Below are positions 51,333 to 61,206 of a stretch of DNA of 64,000 nucleotides, piece after piece. Positions within the stretch are counted from its first letter, which is position 1. The number at the start of each line of letters is the position of its first letter. The stretch is from CAYOZN01 sp964408455 (GTDB lineage: Bacteria; Planctomycetota; Phycisphaerae; UBA1845; UTPLA1): positions 1 to 64,000 of the forward strand of contig CAYOZN010000004.1 in the NCBI GenBank assembly GCA_964408455.1, given 5' to 3'. Under the pieces are notes generated by a model that was given only the letters and a program-made list of their open reading frames with translations, ran no database searches and had not been told where the DNA came from. The position numbers and the translations under genes are program-made.

Positions 51333-51895
51333 GCGGGAACCTTGTCGGCGGCGACGACTTCGAGCAGTTCGATCGCCGGCACCTCATCGCAGTAGATGAT
51401 GCCCACGCGCCCGTATACCGGACCGGAAAGCGGCCGGTCGAACGCCGTGATCAGGCTGGCCGGTCCATCGAAGCGAAAATACCACTTGGGCTCGATGCGG
51501 CGCAGAACCTCGTGGCGGATGAGAATGTCGCCCAGCGGCGCCTCGCGCTTGAGAATCTCGGTCTTCACCTCGCCGGTCGTGTACGTCAGGTTGATGCGGG
51601 CCACGCCGACTTCAATCACGTGGCCGCTCTCGCCGGCGCTCAACAGGATCTTGCGTGAATAGCCGTCGCCGTGGTGCAGCGTCTCCAGCACCTCCAGCCG
51701 CGTGCGCACGCCGTGAAACTTTTCCAGGGCGGTCGTCATGTGGTCGTGGTGGACCAGCAGCCGATCGAACGGATGCGGCACGGCGGCGGCCTCGACCATG
51801 GCGGCCTCTTCTGCGGCGATTTCTCCGAAAAACTGGTATCCGAGGCTGTTGAGGGCAGCCAGGGGATCGGTGAGCGTCAAAATGTCGGCATGCAT
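51329..51895 (-). CDS. Chorismate-lyase-like protein
   Basis: This 188-residue protein resembles the UbiC/DUF98 superfamily (chorismate pyruvate-lyase), which cuts chorismate into 4-hydroxybenzoate and pyruvate. Matching segments are FDRLLVHHDHMTTALEKFHG (UbiC: DWLLLEDSMTKRF), the YSRKILLSAG block with R81 at the place of UbiC Arg76, APLGDILIRHEVLRR (UbiC: TPLGRYLF), and a C-terminal PAIELLEVV with Glu near the catalytic position. Similarity was judged by eye, so the activity is inferred. It is translationally coupled to the halogenase-like gene, suggesting that its hydroxybenzoate is the flavoenzyme's substrate. Confidence 0.7.
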   Translation of the reverse strand: MHADILTLTDPLAALNSLGYQFFGEIAAEEAAMVEAAAVPHPFDRLLVHHDHMTTALEKFHGVRTRLEVLETLHHGDGYSRKILLSAGESGHVIEVGVARINLTYTTGEVKTEILKREAPLGDILIRHEVLRRIEPKWYFRFDGPASLITAFDRPLSGPVYGRVGIIYCDEVPAIELLEVVAADKVPA

Positions 51896-51985
51896 ATTGT
51901 GTTAAGTTGTTTTACAACCGCAGCAGACGCGGCAGAGTTTCGATTCGCCGTCGCCGGGCTGCGTCAGCAGATGAACGGCAATTAC

Positions 51986-53317
51986 TCAGGTATAACGGAC
52001 GTTTTGGTACTCGCTTTCGAAGAAGCGCCACAGCAGCGGATCGACCTGGAGCAGTCCCTCTGGCGTCAAGCGAATATCGTCGCCATCGATCGTCGCCTGG
52101 CCTTCATTCTGCAGCGAAGCGAACTCCGCGGCAAATGCGTCGAGAATCTCAACCCTGAACTTGCCGCGAAAGTAGCTCGCGTCCAGCCGACCGGTCTTGA
52201 GCTGGAGCACCATCTCGCGGATCAGGGCCTGGTGCGGCGTGACGGCCAGCCCGCGCGACAGCGGCAGGCGCCCCTCCCGGCTGGCGCTGACGTAGTCGTC
52301 CCACTGGTCGTGATTCTGGTAGTGATATCCGGCGAAATGACCGAAGGAGGCGACGCCGGTGCCGATCAGATCGGCCCCGTGCCAGAGCGAGTCGCGATAG
52401 ACGAAGCCCGCATCGGGCGAGGGCTTGACCATGGTGTAAGCGCTGGAGACCACGTAGCCGGCCGCCGCGAAACGATCGAAGGCCTCGCGCACCCAGCGGC
52501 GCTTGTCGGGCCAGTCGGCGATGGGCACCGGCTGGCCGCGCTCCTTGCTCTCGCGCGAGAGCACCGTGTTGTGCGGCATCTCCATCTGGTAAATCGTGAT
52601 GCAGTCAGGCGACAGGGACAGTGCCTTGGTCACGGCATCGTACCACGACGCGTCCGACTCCCCGACCATGCCGGCGATCAGATCGATGTTGACCTGCCGA
52701 AAGCCCACCGCCCGGATCCATTCCCAGGCCTCGTAGACCTCGCGCGACTTGTGGGCACGGCCGTTGGTCTCGAGAATGTCGTCGTCGAAGTGCTCCACGC
52801 CGAGGCTCAACCGCGTGACGCCGATCTCCTTGATCGCCTCGAGCTTGTGCCGCTTCAGCGTGCCCGGCTCGCACTCGAATGTCACTTCCCGCGCCGCTTC
52901 CCACTTCCAGTGTTGATTAATCCGCTCGATCAGCCGCAACAGTTGACGGTCGGACAGAAACGACGGCGTCCCGCCGCCGAAATAGACGAATTCGAACTGG
53001 CGGCCATCCAGCCCCGGCCGCCCCGCGTACATCGCAATCTCGCGGGCGAGCGCGTCGCAGTAGTCGTCCACTTCCGACGCGTTCTTATCGGTATACACGC
53101 GAAAATAGCAGAACCGGCACCGCTTGCGGCAGAACGGGATGTGCAGATAGAGCCCCAGCGGCACACCCGGCCGGGCAGGCCCATCCAGCGCCGCCAGATA
53201 GCCCGGCACGTGCTCCGGCCGCCAGACCGAGAATGGCGGATAGTTCGAGACGAAGTAGCTGCCGATGGCAGTCTTGTCCCCGCTGGCGGGCGCGTTGACC
53301 TGCGGAAGCTCGAGCAT
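51986..53317 (-). CDS. Coproporphyrinogen-oxidase-like (HemN/HemW family) radical SAM protein
   Basis: This 443-residue radical SAM protein has the cluster motif C63-x3-C67-x2-C70 (CRKRCRFCYF) and the HemN-family segments VYFGGGTPSFLSDRQLLRLI, FECEPGTLKRHK and VNIDLIAGMVGESDASW. A C-terminal HemN domain (GVASFGHFAGYHYQNHDQWD) is present. HemN-type enzymes decarboxylate coproporphyrinogen, while HemW-type relatives insert haem; others act in biosynthetic pathways, so the substrate is left open. It lies 90 bp upstream of the chorismate-lyase-like gene on the same strand and may belong to the same operon. Confidence 0.85.
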   Translation of the reverse strand: MLELPQVNAPASGDKTAIGSYFVSNYPPFSVWRPEHVPGYLAALDGPARPGVPLGLYLHIPFCRKRCRFCYFRVYTDKNASEVDDYCDALAREIAMYAGRPGLDGRQFEFVYFGGGTPSFLSDRQLLRLIERINQHWKWEAAREVTFECEPGTLKRHKLEAIKEIGVTRLSLGVEHFDDDILETNGRAHKSREVYEAWEWIRAVGFRQVNIDLIAGMVGESDASWYDAVTKALSLSPDCITIYQMEMPHNTVLSRESKERGQPVPIADWPDKRRWVREAFDRFAAAGYVVSSAYTMVKPSPDAGFVYRDSLWHGADLIGTGVASFGHFAGYHYQNHDQWDDYVSASREGRLPLSRGLAVTPHQALIREMVLQLKTGRLDASYFRGKFRVEILDAFAAEFASLQNEGQATIDGDDIRLTPEGLLQVDPLLWRFFESEYQNVRYT

Positions 53318-53556
53318 GCTGTCCCTCGTGATGCGTTTACTTTAGTCGGCATGCATGCGGAATCCAACCTGCGCCGGTCCGCAAACGGGGAATGCCGCCG
53401 CCTTCGGCTTGGTCGAACGGCGGCGGTCCCGATACAATCGCCCTCTGTACCGCGGCCGGCGGAAAGTACACGCGCCCCGATGGCGGGCGTTCCGGGCTTC
53501 CGCCTTTCCGCAGCGGCGGACGAGGCGACAGGGCAACAAGGCGAAGGAATTCCCGC

Positions 53557-54588
53557 ATGAGCGAGTTGTTTGCACCCAGGTGCGTCCTGGTCACCGGCGG
53601 CGCCGGTTTCATCGGCTCCAACTTCGTCCGTTTCGTGCTGGCCAACACGCGCGACATCCACGTCGTCAACCTTGATGCGCTCACCTACGCGGGCAATCTC
53701 GAGAATCTCGCCGGCGTCGATGCCGATCCGCGCTACACATTCGCCAAAATCGACGTCTGCGACACGCAAAGCGTCAGCGAGTTGTGCCGCACCCACGGCG
53801 TCGATGCGATCGTCCACTTCGCCGCAGAAAGCCACGTCGACCGCTCCATCGTGGGTCCGGGCGAATTCGTGCGCACCAACGTCCAGGGCACCCTCAGCCT
53901 CCTGATGGTCGCCCGCGAATGTGGCGATGCCCGCTTTCTCAACGTCGGAACCGACGAGGTCTATGGCTCGCTCGGCGATACGGGGCTGTTCTCCGAAGAC
54001 ACGCCGCTCGATCCACACTCGCCCTACAGCGCCAGCAAGGCAGCAGGCGATCACCTGGTCTCCGCCTTCGGCCACACCTACGGCCTGCCGGTGTTGATGA
54101 CGCGCTGCTCCAACAACTACGGGCCCTACCAGTTCCCCGAGAAGATGATCCCGCTGATGATCAACAACGCCCGAAGCGACAAACCGCTGCCGGTCTATGG
54201 CGACGGCCGCAACGTGCGCGACTGGCTCTACGTCGAGGACCATTGCCGGGCACTGTGGACCGTTCTGACGCGCGGCCGGCCCGGGCAGGTGTACAACATC
54301 GGCGGCAACAGCGAAAAGCGCAACCTGGAGGTGGTCAAGACCATTCTGCGGCTGATGGGCAAGTCCGAGTCGCTGATCACCTTTGTGACAGACCGGCCGG
54401 GCCACGACTTCCGCTATGCCATCGACGCGACACGTATTTCCAGCGAGCTGGGCTGGTCGCCGACCGTCGATTTCGAGACGGGCCTGGCTCGAACGATCGA
54501 GTGGTACCTTTCCCATACCGACTGGCTCAATCACGTCACCTCCGGGGCCTACAAGGGCTACTACGAAGCGATGTACGCCGGGCGATGA
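53557..54588 (+). CDS. rfbB: dTDP-glucose 4,6-dehydratase
   Basis: This 343-residue SDR enzyme has the NAD motif GGAGFIG at 14-20, GTDEVYG at 131-137 with catalytic Thr/Asp/Glu, and YSASK at 157-161 with catalytic Tyr and Lys. It converts dTDP-glucose to dTDP-4-keto-6-deoxyglucose, the branch point for rhamnose and other deoxysugars. AAGGA precedes ATG 53557. Length is as expected. The rest of the rhamnose pathway (rfbA, rfbC, rfbD) is not in the window, so it may be a solitary copy or serve a different deoxysugar. Confidence 0.93.
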   Translation: MSELFAPRCVLVTGGAGFIGSNFVRFVLANTRDIHVVNLDALTYAGNLENLAGVDADPRYTFAKIDVCDTQSVSELCRTHGVDAIVHFAAESHVDRSIVGPGEFVRTNVQGTLSLLMVARECGDARFLNVGTDEVYGSLGDTGLFSEDTPLDPHSPYSASKAAGDHLVSAFGHTYGLPVLMTRCSNNYGPYQFPEKMIPLMINNARSDKPLPVYGDGRNVRDWLYVEDHCRALWTVLTRGRPGQVYNIGGNSEKRNLEVVKTILRLMGKSESLITFVTDRPGHDFRYAIDATRISSELGWSPTVDFETGLARTIEWYLSHTDWLNHVTSGAYKGYYEAMYAGR

Positions 54589-55097
54589 GTGGCTTCTGCC
54601 GCACAGCCCGGTTGCCGGGGCATTCGTCGTTGTTCCAATGCCACGCACGACTGCACGAACGTTTGACAAATCACGCGCGGCATTGCGGTCTAAATCTCTA
54701 GGGAGTCAGAGGTTATGAAGCTGGCCGGTACTCCACCCACAAAGTGCGGTGTGAATCGCCGACGGGTTTGCTTGTATCGCTGATGTCGACGTGGTATCGT
54801 TAACACGTCTGCCGCCCCAGACGTTGCTTCATGACGGAGCCGGATGTCCCGCCTTTGAGGGAGCGGGGCCGTCGCAGAAGCGAATACGAACGAGAGGTCA
54901 TGCAATCGCGCCGGGCACCGGTCCGGCCCTCACGCTGCAACTGTCACCCAATTCGTCTCGAATTGAATAATCTGCACCGGCGTCGCGGGAATTGTGTACT
55001 CGCGCCGGCATCATTGTGATCGCCGTGCACCCGCGCCGTCCGCTTGCGATGAGAAGGCGAGAATGCGCCCACCAACTTTCTGGAGGATTTGGAAGCC
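54589..55097. other. Intergenic region upstream of the giant repeat protein
   Basis: This 509-bp gap contains no convincing gene, RNA or terminator. It probably holds the promoter of the long gene, whose ribosome site (GGAGG at 55082-55086) lies at its end. Possible small frames here have poor composition. Confidence 0.5.
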
Positions 55098-58000
55098 ATG
55101 AATTTCGCAAGACTGCAATCAAACTTCCGTACGGCCTCATGCTACTGTGCTATGGCCGTTGTCGTGGCGCTTGCGGCGGTCACCGCCGAGGCGCAGGTCC
55201 GCATCAGCCAGGTGTATACGCAAGGCGGTTTGAGCTCCGATACTTCGCCGTACGAGTTCAACGCATCTCCTTACGGCGCGGATTTCGTTGAGCTCTACAA
55301 CGCCGGCGTTGAGCCCGTGGATATCTCGGGATGGTCCATTCAATTTCAGGGAGCAACTGCCACTACGGCTTGGACGAAGTTTGACCTGACCGGCGCCGCA
55401 CCGATTCAGCCCAACAGCTATTTCCTGATCAGGATGACGGACCTGCTCTCCGGCGGCGGTAGTGACTATCCGTTCGATCTGGCGCGAGGCGGTACTTCCA
55501 GCCCTTTGCTCAGCAGCGGAGGGAAAGTCGCGCTGGTCAGCGATCAGCTTCAAATGGCCAACGGGGCCTGCCCGTCGGGTGGCAGTGTCGTAGATTTCGT
55601 CGGCATTTCAGGCACTTCGACTGCGAATTGCAGCGAAACAACACCGGTCGGCCTCGCCAACGATCCGCGCCTGTCTGTCTTTCGAGAATGCGGTGGCTTG
55701 ACCGAGTCTGATGACAATTCAGCCGACTTCGAGGCCCGGTCCGTATTCCCTCACTATTCGGGTTCATCGCCGTTTCCCGGGATTGAAGTCTTCGTCAATC
55801 TGACGACCGACAACATTGAACCCTGCTTTCCTACCACTGCCGGTTTTCAAAGCGTGGTCCGCGGTGTCAGCACGCTGCTGATCACCGCCAGCCGTACGAC
55901 CTGCATCGGAGATCCGAGCACCGGTGGAACGGTCACCGCCGACTTGACGGCGCTTGGCGGCCCGGCCGCCCAGCCGCTATTCGACGATGAAACGAACGGC
56001 GACGTCACAGCAGGAGATAATATCTACTCGTTCGAATTCGAGGTGCCTGCAAATGCCTCGATCGGGCCCAATCGCGAAATCCTGGTCACGATCACCGACG
56101 CTCAGGCGCGTACGCAGACAGGCATCGCCCGCATCCTGGTCGAGAACTCCGCGCCGCCGAATGACTTGTGTGTCGACGCGATCGCGATCACTTCCGTTCC
56201 CTTTGTCGATGCGAACGTAAACCACCGATTTGCCACGGATGACGGACAGCCGTCCTGCATCAGTGGCTCCAACCAGGTGCGCAAGGGCGTGTGGTACACC
56301 TACACGCCGACCGAAAATGGCGCCGCCATCGTCTCGGAGACCGGATCGCAAGTTGTCGCCATCGCTGCTTTCACAGGGCCGGACTGCTCGAATCTCGTCA
56401 GCATGACGGCAGCCGAAGGCGGCTGTTACTCCGCCAGCAACACCAACAACAGGCCCATCCCGATGCTGGCTGGGACGACTTACTGGATACTGATCGGCCC
56501 GGTGTCCACTTCGGCCACTTTCTGTCCATCGACTTTGGACCTCGACGCGCTGACATTCGAGTTCGACTTTATCACCGCGCCGCCGAACGACGAATGTACG
56601 GACGCCGTCGACCTGAATGCCGAGACATTGCCGTTCAACACCGTCGTCCAGAACATCGGCGCCAGCGATGACTTCGGCGTCTCGTGCGCGCCCGCGGCCA
56701 ATAATGGCTTTGGCAGGCGCGGCGTGTGGTACAAGTACATGCCTGCTTCGACGGGTGTCCTGACGCTGACCGAGACTGTCGGCCAGAACGCGATGCACGC
56801 GGTCTTCAGTGGCAGTTGCGGCTCGCTCGTTGAGGAATTCTGCTCGACGACCGATGCGAACCAGGGCACCGGCCTCTCCGCCGGCACGCAGTACTGGATC
56901 CTCCTGGCAAGCGATGCGACCGGTGCTGCCACCAGTGCGACACCTTTCAATTACACGGTCGACTTCACGCCGCTGTCCCCGCCCCCCAACGACGCCATCT
57001 GCGACGCCATCGACATCGGGGCCGGCGGAAACTTCGTCGTCGATAACCGCGCGGCGGCAATGGACACGGAGTTCACGCAGTGTCTCTTCTCAGGCGCGCC
57101 CGGCACCCGCTTCGGCGTCTGGTACAAGTACACCGCCACAGGCGACGGCGTCCTTGCGATATCGGAGGCCGCAAGTCAGCAGAATATTGCCATTTCCGTC
57201 TACACCGGCGCCAACTGCGGCGGCGTCAACTACCTCACCTGCACCCAGAACGAATCCATGCTCTTGCAGGTACAGGACGGCGTGACGTACTGGTTCCTGA
57301 TCGGCCATCCCAGCGCGACCGTGACATTCCCCACGCAGGACCTGGATATCACGTTCACCTTCGGCACGCCGCCCGCCAACGACGAAGCCTGCAATGCCAC
57401 TTCGCTGACACCCGGCATGCCCGAATCCAGCAACAACCTGTTCGCCCTCCCCGACCCGGACGTGAGCTGCAATTCCTCCAGCGCGACAAACGTCTGGCAC
57501 GGCGTCTGGTACACTTACACCCCCGGCGCAAACTGCACGGCCACGGTGACCGAAAACAGCAATCAGAACGTGACGATCACCTACTTCACCGGCAACAACT
57601 GCCTGTCCTTGACCGAGTACTTCTGCACCGACTCCGAGAACAACGAGTTCGTGGATTTGGAGGCCGGTCAAACGTACTGGATTCTCATCGGAATCAACTC
57701 GGCCTCCGCCGCATCGCTGCCCACCCAGGACCTGAATTTCACGCTGCTTTGCGATACCCCGGGCGAAGGCGATGCATGCAGCACGGCCAACGTCATTCCC
57801 GCCCTGCCCTACGCAATCAACTACGACTCCAGCATCCTGACGGCCAACGCACCCGGCGGCGCCTGCGATCCGTCGTTCACGCCGCCGACCGCCATGCGCA
57901 ACGATGCGTGGTTCGAGCACGTGGCGACGCAGAATTGCACCGCGGTCGTCTTTGTGGACCCGCCGAGCAATTCCAACGCCATCATTCAGGCGTGGCAGGG

Positions 58001-60440
58001 CACCGACTGCTTCGATCTCGAACTGCTCGGGTGCAGCAACGGAAACGACTCGACGAACACGCCCGACTATCTCAGCGTGCCGATGCTGGCCGGCAACAAG
58101 TACTGGATCCAGACGGGCCGCACCGGCACCGCGTCCGGCGGTGGTTCGACGGATGTTTCCATCGACTGCGGCCCGCCGCCTGCAAACGATTTCCCGTGCA
58201 GCGCGACGGTGCTGAACTCGCTGCCCGCCAACGACGTCGTCGACGTGTACTACGCGACGCACGACGTATGGATGAGCGACAATGACCCGAACACCAGTGT
58301 GAATTTCTGCGGCACCATCGATCCGTCGTCGACGTTCTACGGCGTCTGGTACACCTATACGCCGGCCAGCGACTGCACCATCATCATCGAGGAAACGGGG
58401 GCTCAGGACGTCAACTTCGGCGTCTTCTCCGGCACCTGCAATGGCCTGACGCAACTGGCCTGCACCGGCGGCAGCAGTTACGAGGTGATCTCCTATCCCC
58501 TCGAGGCCAATACGCAATACTGGTTCCTGGTCGGCACGTACCACATTCTGAGGCAGCCCGATCCCTCGTTCACGCCGATCTCGCTGACGTTCGACTGCCG
58601 GCCGGCTCCGGTCAACGATCTGCCCTGCGGCGCTCTCGACCTCGATGTCCTCGGCGTACCGTTTGCCGACGGCCCGGATGTGGCGGCCGCCACCTCCGAT
58701 CCGCGGATGAACGGCAACTGCGTTGCCCCTGCCGCCCTCGTGTCGCAGAATGGCGTCTGGTACAAGTACACGCCGACGCAGAACTGCACCTTGGTCGTCA
58801 ACCAGGCCGCTTCGCAGGATACGTCCATCGGCGTTTACACCGGCTCGTGCGACTTCCTCTTTGAGGAAATCTGCACCAACAGCAACCTGCTCAGCTATGG
58901 CCTGACTGCCGACATCGAATACCACATACTTGTATCGATCTCCGGCATTTCCCCCGGTCTGCCCAGCCAGGTACCGTTCAACATTGTCGTCGACTGTGCC
59001 AACCCGCCAGCGAACGACACGCCATGCGGCGCGACGGTCATTTCGAGCACGCCGTTCTCGGACAGCCAGAGCAATTCGCTGGCGACCGACGACATCGACA
59101 TCCTCTGCAACGATGAAGGCGGAAACTTCATGACGCAGAAGGGCGTCTGGTGGACTTACACCCCAGCCACCGACTGCCTGGCCCAGATCACGGAGACCTC
59201 GTCGCTCAACGTGGCCATCGCCGTCTTTGTCGGCGCCCAGTGCGAGTTCGTCGGCGAAGTGGGCTGCACCGACGCGGAACACTTCGGCTTCGCCATGTCG
59301 GCCGGCCAGCAGTACTGGATCCTCATCGGCCTCGAAGCGACAACGCAGACCGTCCCGTCGGCGACCCTGTCGATGACGTTCGACTGCGTGCCGCTCACGC
59401 CGCCGGCCAACGATGAACCCTGCGGCGCGACCACCATCGCTTCGCTGCCGTTCTTCGATACGCCAAACGTGGGTACGGCCTTCGACGATACCGACGTGGC
59501 CTGCAACGATGAAGTTGTCACCGGCGTGTCATACGGCGTCTGGTATCAGCACACGCCGGCGTCCGCCTGCACCCTCATTCTCGGCGAGGCCTCGGCGAAC
59601 AATGCGATCTGGGGCATCTTCACCGGAGAGAATTGCGGCGCGCTCATCGAAGTCGGCTGCTCCGTCACCGATTCGGGATCGTCCATCACGCTCAATGCCG
59701 GCACCAATTACTGGATCCTCGCCGGAATTGACTGGAGCTTTAATAACTTGCCGCCCACCACGCCGGGTGTGCCGCTCGACATCACCATCGATTGTGCCAA
59801 CGTTCCGGCAAACGACATGTGCGCCGGAGCGCAGAACATCGCCAGCCTGCCGTTCACGACGACGTACGACCCGTTCTTCGCGACGGACGGCCAGCCGGTG
59901 GGAAGCTGCAACTCCGCCTCGACGTCCAGCTTCGACAACGATGTCTGGTTCTCGTGGACCGCGCCGGCCAACTGCGCTGTCACCTTCGACCTGCAGGACA
60001 TCTCGTCCGCCTTCCAGTACGGGCAGATGAGCGTCGTCCACGCCGGGCCCGACTGCAACAACCTGGTCGAAGTGGCCTGCGGGTTCAGCTCCGGCGCGAC
60101 CAACAACTTCCCGATGTTCTTCATCGCCGAGGCGGGCCAGACCTACTGGTTCCAGAACGGGCGCCGCTCGTTCTCGACCGGTTCCAATCTCGGTCCGACC
60201 GAATTCAGCGTCGACGCCGTGTGTGACGCCGTTTGCGCAACCTGCGGAGGCGACATGAACGCCGACGTGACGCTGGATGGCAAGGACGTGCAGAACTTCA
60301 CCAATTGTGCGCTTCTGGACTTCGGCGGTCCGCCGTCGGCCGGATGCGAGTGCGCGAACGTGGTCCTCGACGGCGTTATCGACTCACAGGACGTCGATGC
60401 GTTCGTGGTGCGGCTGCTCGACCCGCCGCCGTGCGAATAG
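55098..60440 (+). CDS. Giant secreted protein: lamin-tail-like domain, ten repeats, dockerin-like end
   Basis: This 1780-residue protein starts ATG 55098 after GGAGG, with a signal peptide (ASCYCAMAVVVALAAVTAEA). A lamin-tail-like domain follows at about 25-245 (RISQVYTQGG, GADFVELYNAGVEPVDISGW). From about residue 350 there are ten imperfect repeats of about 130 residues, each opening (P)PxND-C and containing GVWYxYTP-type and TYWILxG-type elements; these resemble pre-peptidase C-terminal-like beta domains. The last 75 residues carry a double EF-hand resembling planctomycete dockerins (GDMNADVTLDGKDV and LDGVIDSQDVDAF) with Cys pairs. The whole looks like a cell-surface adhesin or a scaffold-docked protein. 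It stands alone and ends at a clear terminator. Confidence 0.9.
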   Translation: MNFARLQSNFRTASCYCAMAVVVALAAVTAEAQVRISQVYTQGGLSSDTSPYEFNASPYGADFVELYNAGVEPVDISGWSIQFQGATATTAWTKFDLTGAAPIQPNSYFLIRMTDLLSGGGSDYPFDLARGGTSSPLLSSGGKVALVSDQLQMANGACPSGGSVVDFVGISGTSTANCSETTPVGLANDPRLSVFRECGGLTESDDNSADFEARSVFPHYSGSSPFPGIEVFVNLTTDNIEPCFPTTAGFQSVVRGVSTLLITASRTTCIGDPSTGGTVTADLTALGGPAAQPLFDDETNGDVTAGDNIYSFEFEVPANASIGPNREILVTITDAQARTQTGIARILVENSAPPNDLCVDAIAITSVPFVDANVNHRFATDDGQPSCISGSNQVRKGVWYTYTPTENGAAIVSETGSQVVAIAAFTGPDCSNLVSMTAAEGGCYSASNTNNRPIPMLAGTTYWILIGPVSTSATFCPSTLDLDALTFEFDFITAPPNDECTDAVDLNAETLPFNTVVQNIGASDDFGVSCAPAANNGFGRRGVWYKYMPASTGVLTLTETVGQNAMHAVFSGSCGSLVEEFCSTTDANQGTGLSAGTQYWILLASDATGAATSATPFNYTVDFTPLSPPPNDAICDAIDIGAGGNFVVDNRAAAMDTEFTQCLFSGAPGTRFGVWYKYTATGDGVLAISEAASQQNIAISVYTGANCGGVNYLTCTQNESMLLQVQDGVTYWFLIGHPSATVTFPTQDLDITFTFGTPPANDEACNATSLTPGMPESSNNLFALPDPDVSCNSSSATNVWHGVWYTYTPGANCTATVTENSNQNVTITYFTGNNCLSLTEYFCTDSENNEFVDLEAGQTYWILIGINSASAASLPTQDLNFTLLCDTPGEGDACSTANVIPALPYAINYDSSILTANAPGGACDPSFTPPTAMRNDAWFEHVATQNCTAVVFVDPPSNSNAIIQAWQGTDCFDLELLGCSNGNDSTNTPDYLSVPMLAGNKYWIQTGRTGTASGGGSTDVSIDCGPPPANDFPCSATVLNSLPANDVVDVYYATHDVWMSDNDPNTSVNFCGTIDPSSTFYGVWYTYTPASDCTIIIEETGAQDVNFGVFSGTCNGLTQLACTGGSSYEVISYPLEANTQYWFLVGTYHILRQPDPSFTPISLTFDCRPAPVNDLPCGALDLDVLGVPFADGPDVAAATSDPRMNGNCVAPAALVSQNGVWYKYTPTQNCTLVVNQAASQDTSIGVYTGSCDFLFEEICTNSNLLSYGLTADIEYHILVSISGISPGLPSQVPFNIVVDCANPPANDTPCGATVISSTPFSDSQSNSLATDDIDILCNDEGGNFMTQKGVWWTYTPATDCLAQITETSSLNVAIAVFVGAQCEFVGEVGCTDAEHFGFAMSAGQQYWILIGLEATTQTVPSATLSMTFDCVPLTPPANDEPCGATTIASLPFFDTPNVGTAFDDTDVACNDEVVTGVSYGVWYQHTPASACTLILGEASANNAIWGIFTGENCGALIEVGCSVTDSGSSITLNAGTNYWILAGIDWSFNNLPPTTPGVPLDITIDCANVPANDMCAGAQNIASLPFTTTYDPFFATDGQPVGSCNSASTSSFDNDVWFSWTAPANCAVTFDLQDISSAFQYGQMSVVHAGPDCNNLVEVACGFSSGATNNFPMFFIAEAGQTYWFQNGRRSFSTGSNLGPTEFSVDAVCDAVCATCGGDMNADVTLDGKDVQNFTNCALLDFGGPPSAGCECANVVLDGVIDSQDVDAFVVRLLDPPPCE

Positions 60441-60490
60441 TGTCGCCGCGGGCCGGCACCCGGCCGGCCGGCCACACCTGTTAAGCCCGT

Positions 60491-60530
60491 CGCCCCACCG
60501 CTGTTAATCCGGCGGTGGGGCGGCTTTTTT
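60491..60530 (+). terminator. Rho-independent terminator of the giant repeat protein gene
   Basis: CGCCCCACCGC and GCGGTGGGGCG form a perfect 11-bp stem with a 10-nt loop, followed by GCTTTTTT. It lies 50 bp past the stop at 60440. Confidence 0.92.
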
Positions 60531-60686
60531 CAGGCCGGCGGCCCGCAGCCGGGCATCGGCAAAGCGGACGGGGCGGGCCGTGATCAGAACCGCCTCGGCG
60601 GCCGCCCGACCGTGACATGGTCCCCTGAAAGCCGGTAAAATGGGTTGGTTACGCGTGCAAGCAGGCCGATCACGGAGTCGACGCCG

Positions 60687-61100
60687 ATGAAACAGCTCAA
60701 GATCGCCGCCGCGTTGCTGTCCTTCCTGGCGGCCGGCCTCGTTCTGCACTTCAACCGCGCAGAAAGGGCCCAGGCCCTTCCCGATACCGCCGAGAGTAGC
60801 ACAACCTGGATGTGCGCCGCCTGTAAGAAGGTGTACAGGCTTACGGCCGCAGAGGCAGAACGGCAGGCGGTGAAGGGCGGCGGCCCCTCGCCGCTGCTCT
60901 GCCCGGCATGCAGCGCCCGGAAGGCGTACCGCGCGGCGGAATGCCTCAATTGCCGCAGCCTGTATTTTTCGTCCGATGTGCCCGATAGCCCCGGTCGCTG
61001 CCTGCGTTGTTACCCGCACATCAAGGGAGAAGATCTCGATCGTCCGGGCACGGAGGACAAAAAGGACAGCAACCGAAAACCCCCGCCTCCATCCGCGTAA
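60687..61100 (+). CDS. Membrane-anchored zinc-ribbon protein
   Basis: This protein of 137 residues starts MKQLKIAAALLSFLAAGLVL, giving one N-terminal membrane segment or signal peptide. Several Cys pairs follow (CAACKKVY, CPACSARKAY, CLNCRSLY, CLRCYPH), each typical of a small zinc ribbon. The tail is Lys/Pro-rich. It lies 106 bp before the pseudopilin gene and might be co-transcribed with it. Function is unknown. Confidence 0.75.
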   Translation: MKQLKIAAALLSFLAAGLVLHFNRAERAQALPDTAESSTTWMCAACKKVYRLTAAEAERQAVKGGGPSPLLCPACSARKAYRAAECLNCRSLYFSSDVPDSPGRCLRCYPHIKGEDLDRPGTEDKKDSNRKPPPPSA

Positions 61101-61206
61101 CCGGCCGGCAGGAGGCACTTTTCGGATAGCCGCAAAAGCCAGCCGGGATAGGTTTCATGCGGCTCTAAACTGGTCGCCGAAACGCGACGAAAGGACTGAC
61201 GGTTCC

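Noticed and set aside
53385..53425. GC-rich inverted repeat (CCGCCGCC and GGCGGCGG) upstream of the dTDP-glucose dehydratase gene
   Set aside because: Stem is simple GC repeat with a long loop and no T-run or riboswitch-like core, so I do not call it a regulatory site.
57090..59282. 730-codon minus-strand frame inside the giant repeat protein gene
   Set aside because: It repeats with the period of the sense-strand repeats and has no ribosome site or domain.
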